64,000 nt of DNA from Olleya aquimaris. Its GTDB lineage: Bacteria; Bacteroidota; Bacteroidia; Flavobacteriales; Flavobacteriaceae. The notes beneath the pieces are model-generated. The model made no database searches. It saw only the letters and a list, made by a program, of their open reading frames with translations, and had not been told where the DNA came from. The number at the start of each line of letters is the position of its first letter. The first letter of the stretch is position 1. The stretch covers positions 1 to 64,000 of the forward strand of contig NZ_QLLO01000002.1 in the NCBI RefSeq assembly GCF_003259525.1, in the 5' to 3' direction. Shown piece after piece: positions 60,238 through 64,000 of this stretch. A program made the position numbers and the translations under genes.

Positions 60238-62079
60238 TTAGGAAATACTATTTACAAACTCTAAAAACACCTCTTTGTGTTTGTCTAAATCCATATTTCC
60301 AGACAAAGCAACTCGAGCAATATAATCTTTATCACCTTCTTTGGTTGTACCTTGTGTAGAGGTTGCAGGAATCGTCCAGTAACAACCTTTTAATTGGCCA
60401 TAACTCACACAATATTTACTCTCATCAGGAATTTTGGTAATCATTAAATTAATTAATTTATGATTTAATGCACGTTTGTAACGTTCTTTTTCTTCAGCAG
60501 TATGTCCTTTTGTTGGTAAATCTAACGAAAACACAGAAGGCGTAAATCCTTGTTCTGCTAACTCCTCAGACACAAAATTAATTTTAGCTTCTGGTAAATG
60601 ATTTTTTATAAAGTTTACAAACTCACGAGTGTTTTGATAAGCATCTTCAATACGTTGATTCATAGACGGTAATTGCTTTGCTAATAATTCATACTGAAGA
60701 TTAGTCGCTTCATTATCACACAATAACAAGTGTTGTTCTATTTTTTGCATTAACCCTTCTGTTTTGCTATTTCCAACACAATAGCCTGCAGTACACAGTC
60801 CACCACTTGGGAATTTTGAACCACTTGCATAAGAAATAGTTTTTACGGTAGATAGTATTTTGCCTTCACCTAAAAACAACACATTTGGGCAAAAGGTTTG
60901 ATCTAAAATAAATACAGGTGCAACAGCTGCTTCACCATTTGGTGTGTAACGTATTTTACTTAATGCAGCTTTTAAGTCTTCAAGATTAGGAACTTCAACT
61001 CTTGGATTTGTTGGTATTTCTGCAATGATGTAAGGGATCGCATCTTGACTAGCAATAGAAGCTAACACACGATCAATACTTTGTACCATATCATTATCAC
61101 CATCTACAGGTAAGTCGACAATTTCCACATGGTCTAAACAAGCAGCAACACGCCTTGCTTGGTCATTGGTGCCACCATAACAATTTGGTGGAACAATAAA
61201 TTTAATAGCTTTTCCTTTGTGATTGTCTTGCGCGTCATGTATTAAACCCATCATAATCGCATACTGAATTGATAATCCGCTAGAACCCACTAATGGTTTT
61301 GTAGCAGCACCAGTGATGCTAGAAATGGAATTTAAAACAGATGTTTTATTATCTGTAAGGTTCTCTTTTTTAGAGCTGAAAGATGTATTGTTAACTAAAG
61401 CATTTAAAACCAAATGACAATTAATTGGTGTCATTGCTATGGTTTCGCGTCGTCTTACGTGTTGAATCTCTGATATATAGTCATCATTTCCGTTTGCAAC
61501 AATGATACTTCCAAAATCTGGATGAATATTGATGCAAAAGTCACTATTTTGATTAATCTGAAACTGAGTAATATCCTCTTGTTGTCCAATAAAAATAGTA
61601 CTACCATCAAATTCTGAAATAGCATCACTAGTTTCAACTTGTTTTAAGCTAAAATGATAACCGTAAACCTGTTGTATTGTATCTGCGTCAAAGCATTCTG
61701 GTAAATGTCCAGTGTAGCAAATTTGCGTATTTTTATTGTCTAACAAATTTTTTCTTAGGATTGCTAAAATAGGAGTGACTTGAGAAGAAAAACTAATAAC
61801 TTGCTCTGCTTTTAATCCGTTTAAATTAGCAATAACCCATTCTAGAACACAAGATAAAGGATGACCTAGTCTAATATAGTCGTAAGCAGTAGGTAAATTA
61901 TGTAATGCAGAAGCATCTGCATTGTTAGCTTTAAATAAGGTTTCAAACGCATTTAAAAACTCAGTTTTAGCCTGGTCTTCGTTGTAAATATCTAGTCTAT
62001 GGGTGGTTAGGTTTAACCAATCTGTAGGTAAGTTTTGTAATACGTTTTTTATATAATCTAGCATAGAATGTTGTTGCAT
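60238..62079 (-). CDS. Large PLP-dependent enzyme of the Cys/Met metabolism type
   Basis: 613 residues, about 200 longer than usual. PLP-lysine region SYASGSKFPSGG (K near residue 420), GGTNDQARRVAACL, ILDQTFCPN and IAEIPTNPRVEVP place it in the Cys_Met_Meta_PP superfamily. It lacks the standard SxTKxxxGH pattern and has a long N-terminal extension, so its substrate is not clear. The start may be M1 or M6 (62064). It lies between TRIC and the M3 peptidase gene. Confidence 0.85.
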   Translation of the reverse strand: MQQHSMLDYIKNVLQNLPTDWLNLTTHRLDIYNEDQAKTEFLNAFETLFKANNADASALHNLPTAYDYIRLGHPLSCVLEWVIANLNGLKAEQVISFSSQVTPILAILRKNLLDNKNTQICYTGHLPECFDADTIQQVYGYHFSLKQVETSDAISEFDGSTIFIGQQEDITQFQINQNSDFCINIHPDFGSIIVANGNDDYISEIQHVRRRETIAMTPINCHLVLNALVNNTSFSSKKENLTDNKTSVLNSISSITGAATKPLVGSSGLSIQYAIMMGLIHDAQDNHKGKAIKFIVPPNCYGGTNDQARRVAACLDHVEIVDLPVDGDNDMVQSIDRVLASIASQDAIPYIIAEIPTNPRVEVPNLEDLKAALSKIRYTPNGEAAVAPVFILDQTFCPNVLFLGEGKILSTVKTISYASGSKFPSGGLCTAGYCVGNSKTEGLMQKIEQHLLLCDNEATNLQYELLAKQLPSMNQRIEDAYQNTREFVNFIKNHLPEAKINFVSEELAEQGFTPSVFSLDLPTKGHTAEEKERYKRALNHKLINLMITKIPDESKYCVSYGQLKGCYWTIPATSTQGTTKEGDKDYIARVALSGNMDLDKHKEVFLEFVNSIS

Positions 62080-62134
62080 GATGTAGTCCTAAAATTAGGC
62101 TTGCAATTTACGATTTTTAGCTCGATTTTGGGCT

Positions 62135-62290
62135 CTATAATTTAGATAAATACGCCATTAATAACATGGCTGCACCAATAACTATGGTAATTAATCCAAA
62201 GGGTCTAAACACAAAAAGTCCAATAATACCAACTACTATAATGGCACCAGATATAATCATAAAGGCAGTGTCTCTTTTTTTATTTATCAT
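62135..62290 (-). CDS. Small two-helix membrane protein
   Basis: 51 residues read from the minus strand: a basic head (MINKKRD), two membrane helices (TAFMIISGAIIVVGIIGLFVF and ITIVIGAAMLLMAYL) with an FRPFG turn between. It fills a gap of 300 bp and has sound start and stop codons. Function unknown. Confidence 0.6.
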   Translation of the reverse strand: MINKKRDTAFMIISGAIIVVGIIGLFVFRPFGLITIVIGAAMLLMAYLSKL

Positions 62291-62321
62291 AATTATTGTT
62301 TTTTAATAAAGTTGAATAAGA

Positions 62322-62365
62322 AAATCAAAGTTTCTAATATCTAACAATACCAGAAACTTTGATTT
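62322..62365 (-). terminator. Hairpin after the M3 peptidase gene
   Basis: AAATCAAAGTTTCT / AGAAACTTTGATTT, perfect 14-bp stem, 16-base loop. The T tract on the minus strand is interrupted by a C. Confidence 0.65.
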
Positions 62366-62381
62366 GTATTTTATACTTGAT

Positions 62382-64000
62382 TTATTCCTCAGTCGTCACC
62401 GGAAACCCTCTATCACGCATTAAGGCTTCTATTTTGGCATCTCGACCTCTAAATTTTCTGTAGGCTTCTGCTGGATCCATACTATTGCGTGGTGCAAATA
62501 AATATTGCACTAATCTATCTGCTACTTCTTTATCATAAAAACCACCTGGTGCTTCTTTAAAGGCTTCAGATGCATCACTAGTAAGGACGTCTGCCCACAT
62601 ATAACCATAATATGCTGTTGCGTATCCTTCACCAGAAAAGACATGTCCAAAATGTGGTGTTCTGTGACGCATTGGTAATTCTTTAGGCATATTTAATTCT
62701 GCTAACGTTTCACGTTCAAATTTATCAATGTCTATATTGGTTGGATCTGCTAGGTGTAATTTCATATCCATTAATGCAGATGCTAAATACTCAGTCGTTC
62801 CAAACCCTTGGTTAAAGGTTGATGCTTTTTTGATTTTTGCTACTAAACTTGCTGGAATTGGCTCGCCTGTTTTATAGTGTACTAAAAATTGGTTAATCAC
62901 CTCGTCTGTAGATAACCAACGCTCTAATAACTGACTCTGGAACTCGGTATAATCTCTAACACCACCATTTAGGGTTGGGTATTTAACGTTAGAAGAGAAG
63001 AAGTGTAACGCATGTCCAAACTCATGAAAAAACGTTTCGGCATCATCCCAAGACACCAAAACAGCTTCTCCTGGAGCTGCTTTTACAAAGTTAGAATTAT
63101 TGGATGCTAATACAGTTTTTGGTCCATCAAACGTCGTGTGACTTCTGTAAGTTGTTGCCCAAGCACCAGAACGTTTTCCTTTACGTGCAAATGGGTCTAA
63201 ATACCATAAACCAATAAACTTATCGGTGTCTTTATCTGCAACTTCCCAAACCTTTACATCCTCATGGAATACTGGTACTTTACCTTCTTCAACAGGAGTG
63301 AATTTATAATTAAATAAACGTCCAGCAGTATAAAATAAAGCTTGGGTAAGTTTGTCTAATTGTAAGTATTGCTTGACTTCGTCACTGTCTAAATCATATT
63401 TTTTCTGGCGCACTTTTTCAGCATAAAAACGGTAATCCCAAGGTGCAATTTCTATGTTGTCTCCTGCTGCATCTGCAACTGCTTGCATATCTGCCACTTC
63501 TTCTTTGACTCTAGCTATTGCTGCTGGCCAAACTGCTTCCATTAAATTCATAGCGTTTTCTGGTGTTTTGGCCATACGATCTTGTAAACGCCATTCCGCA
63601 TAGTTTTTATAGCCTAAAAGCTCAACACGCTCTCTACGTAATTTTAGGATATCTGCAATTAGTTGGTTGTTATCGTACTCGTCACCATTATCTCCTCTAG
63701 AGTAGTAATTAGTCCATACTTGTTTACGTAACTCACGATTTGTAGAATACGTTAAAAATGGATCCATAGACGATCGTGTGTTGGTTATAGCATACATTCC
63801 TTCCTTACCATTATCGGTTGCTATTTTAGCTGCCGATTTGATAAAACCTTCACTTAAACCATCCAATTGGTCTTTGGTCAAATAAGTGATGTAGTTTTCT
63901 TCGTCGTGTAATACGTTGTCACTAAATTTGTTGTACAACGTGGAAAGCTCTTTGTTGATTTCGGCATAGCGTTTCTTTTTAGTGTCGTCCAATTCGGCAC
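62382..64000 (-). CDS. dcp: M3 family metallopeptidase (Dcp-type), 5' part outside window
   Basis: The frame is open to the window edge, so the N-terminal part (perhaps 140-170 residues) is missing. At least 538 residues are visible. Zinc motif HEFGH in ETFFHEFGHALHFF with the downstream glutamate in YTEFQSQLLERW. The end shows RFRGRDAKIEALMRDRGF. Peptidyl-dipeptidase Dcp releases C-terminal dipeptides from oligopeptides. The frame preceding the first in-frame TTG (AELDD) is coding too, so the true start is outside. Confidence 0.95.
   Translation of the reverse strand, partial: AELDDTKKKRYAEINKELSTLYNKFSDNVLHDEENYITYLTKDQLDGLSEGFIKSAAKIATDNGKEGMYAITNTRSSMDPFLTYSTNRELRKQVWTNYYSRGDNGDEYDNNQLIADILKLRRERVELLGYKNYAEWRLQDRMAKTPENAMNLMEAVWPAAIARVKEEVADMQAVADAAGDNIEIAPWDYRFYAEKVRQKKYDLDSDEVKQYLQLDKLTQALFYTAGRLFNYKFTPVEEGKVPVFHEDVKVWEVADKDTDKFIGLWYLDPFARKGKRSGAWATTYRSHTTFDGPKTVLASNNSNFVKAAPGEAVLVSWDDAETFFHEFGHALHFFSSNVKYPTLNGGVRDYTEFQSQLLERWLSTDEVINQFLVHYKTGEPIPASLVAKIKKASTFNQGFGTTEYLASALMDMKLHLADPTNIDIDKFERETLAELNMPKELPMRHRTPHFGHVFSGEGYATAYYGYMWADVLTSDASEAFKEAPGGFYDKEVADRLVQYLFAPRNSMDPAEAYRKFRGRDAKIEALMRDRGFPVTTEE

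Noticed and set aside
1-64000. CRISPR array, rRNA, riboswitch, insertion sequence
   Set aside because: No regularly spaced direct repeats with unique spacers, no rRNA sequence, no cobalamin or TPP riboswitch core near the mutase or other genes, and no transposase frame seen.

Overview
The window is a stretch of low-GC chromosome from a flavobacterium (family Flavobacteriaceae, Bacteroidota), probably a marine one. The evidence is a type IX secretion (T9SS) type B cargo next to PorP/SprF and OmpA-like partners, the gliding lipoprotein GldI, T9SS type A sorting domains, many DUF families typical of Bacteroidota, weak ribosome binding sites, and recurrent -7 boxes of the form TAnnTTTG. No phage, plasmid backbone, CRISPR array, transposase or rRNA operon is visible.

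Layout. 0-4 kb: end of a huge secreted calcium-repeat protein, PorP/SprF and an OmpA-family protein. 4-6.5 kb: idi, queD, a small protein, tRNA-Thr with tandem copies of its 3' end, and a DUF4369 lipoprotein. 6.5-12.9 kb: a DUF819 transporter, two tandem structured RNA candidates, an alpha/beta hydrolase, AlkB, a VanX-like dipeptidase, a VOC protein and a cyclophilin-FKBP fusion. 12.9-19.1 kb: gldI, a DHH phosphoesterase, ndk, two cold-shock genes, DUF721, recF, a TPR membrane protein and ribH. 19.3-25.3 kb: two small membrane proteins, mutL, two rhomboids, an EEP-family enzyme, a DUF6122-like protein and a WbqC-like protein. 25.4-30.2 kb: a minus-strand run parA-parB-DUF5683-dapB-lepB. 30.4-33.1 kb: a CotH protein and a PPP-like phosphatase.

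33.2-35.2 kb is an accessory two-gene cassette (DUF262 plus HEPN). 35.3-41 kb: both methylmalonyl-CoA mutase subunits with two lipoproteins between them, a DivIC/FtsB-like protein and udk. 41-45 kb: a PQQ-type dehydrogenase with its cytochrome c, tRNA-Pro, a lipoprotein, a 50-residue membrane protein and an aldehyde dehydrogenase. 45-47.5 kb: a stress operon (YtxH, holin-like, hemerythrin, topoisomerase IB). 47.6-55.8 kb: trxB, a PadR-PspC envelope-stress pair, a DUF2807 protein, DUF4870, DUF4442, an AIM24-like protein, and divergent oxyR/dps. 55.9-57.5 kb is a second accessory cassette holding a repeat-rich T9SS protein. The rest holds a DUF2141 protein, an OmpA protein, a TRIC channel, a PLP enzyme, a small membrane protein and the 3' part of an M3 peptidase gene.

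Three observations deserve most attention. (1) At 7.9-8.3 kb lie two tandem paralogous RNAs of about 115 nt. They have sigma-54-like promoters, three conserved stems with compensatory base changes, and their own terminators. (2) A DUF262 + HEPN gene pair looks like a toxin or defence module. (3) Both accessory loci share one architecture: a housekeeping terminator, a TTTAACGG-led element, a locus-specific 10-bp inverted repeat, the gene(s), the matching repeat, and a shared 75-80 bp flank. This suggests a common and possibly undescribed cassette-type mobility.
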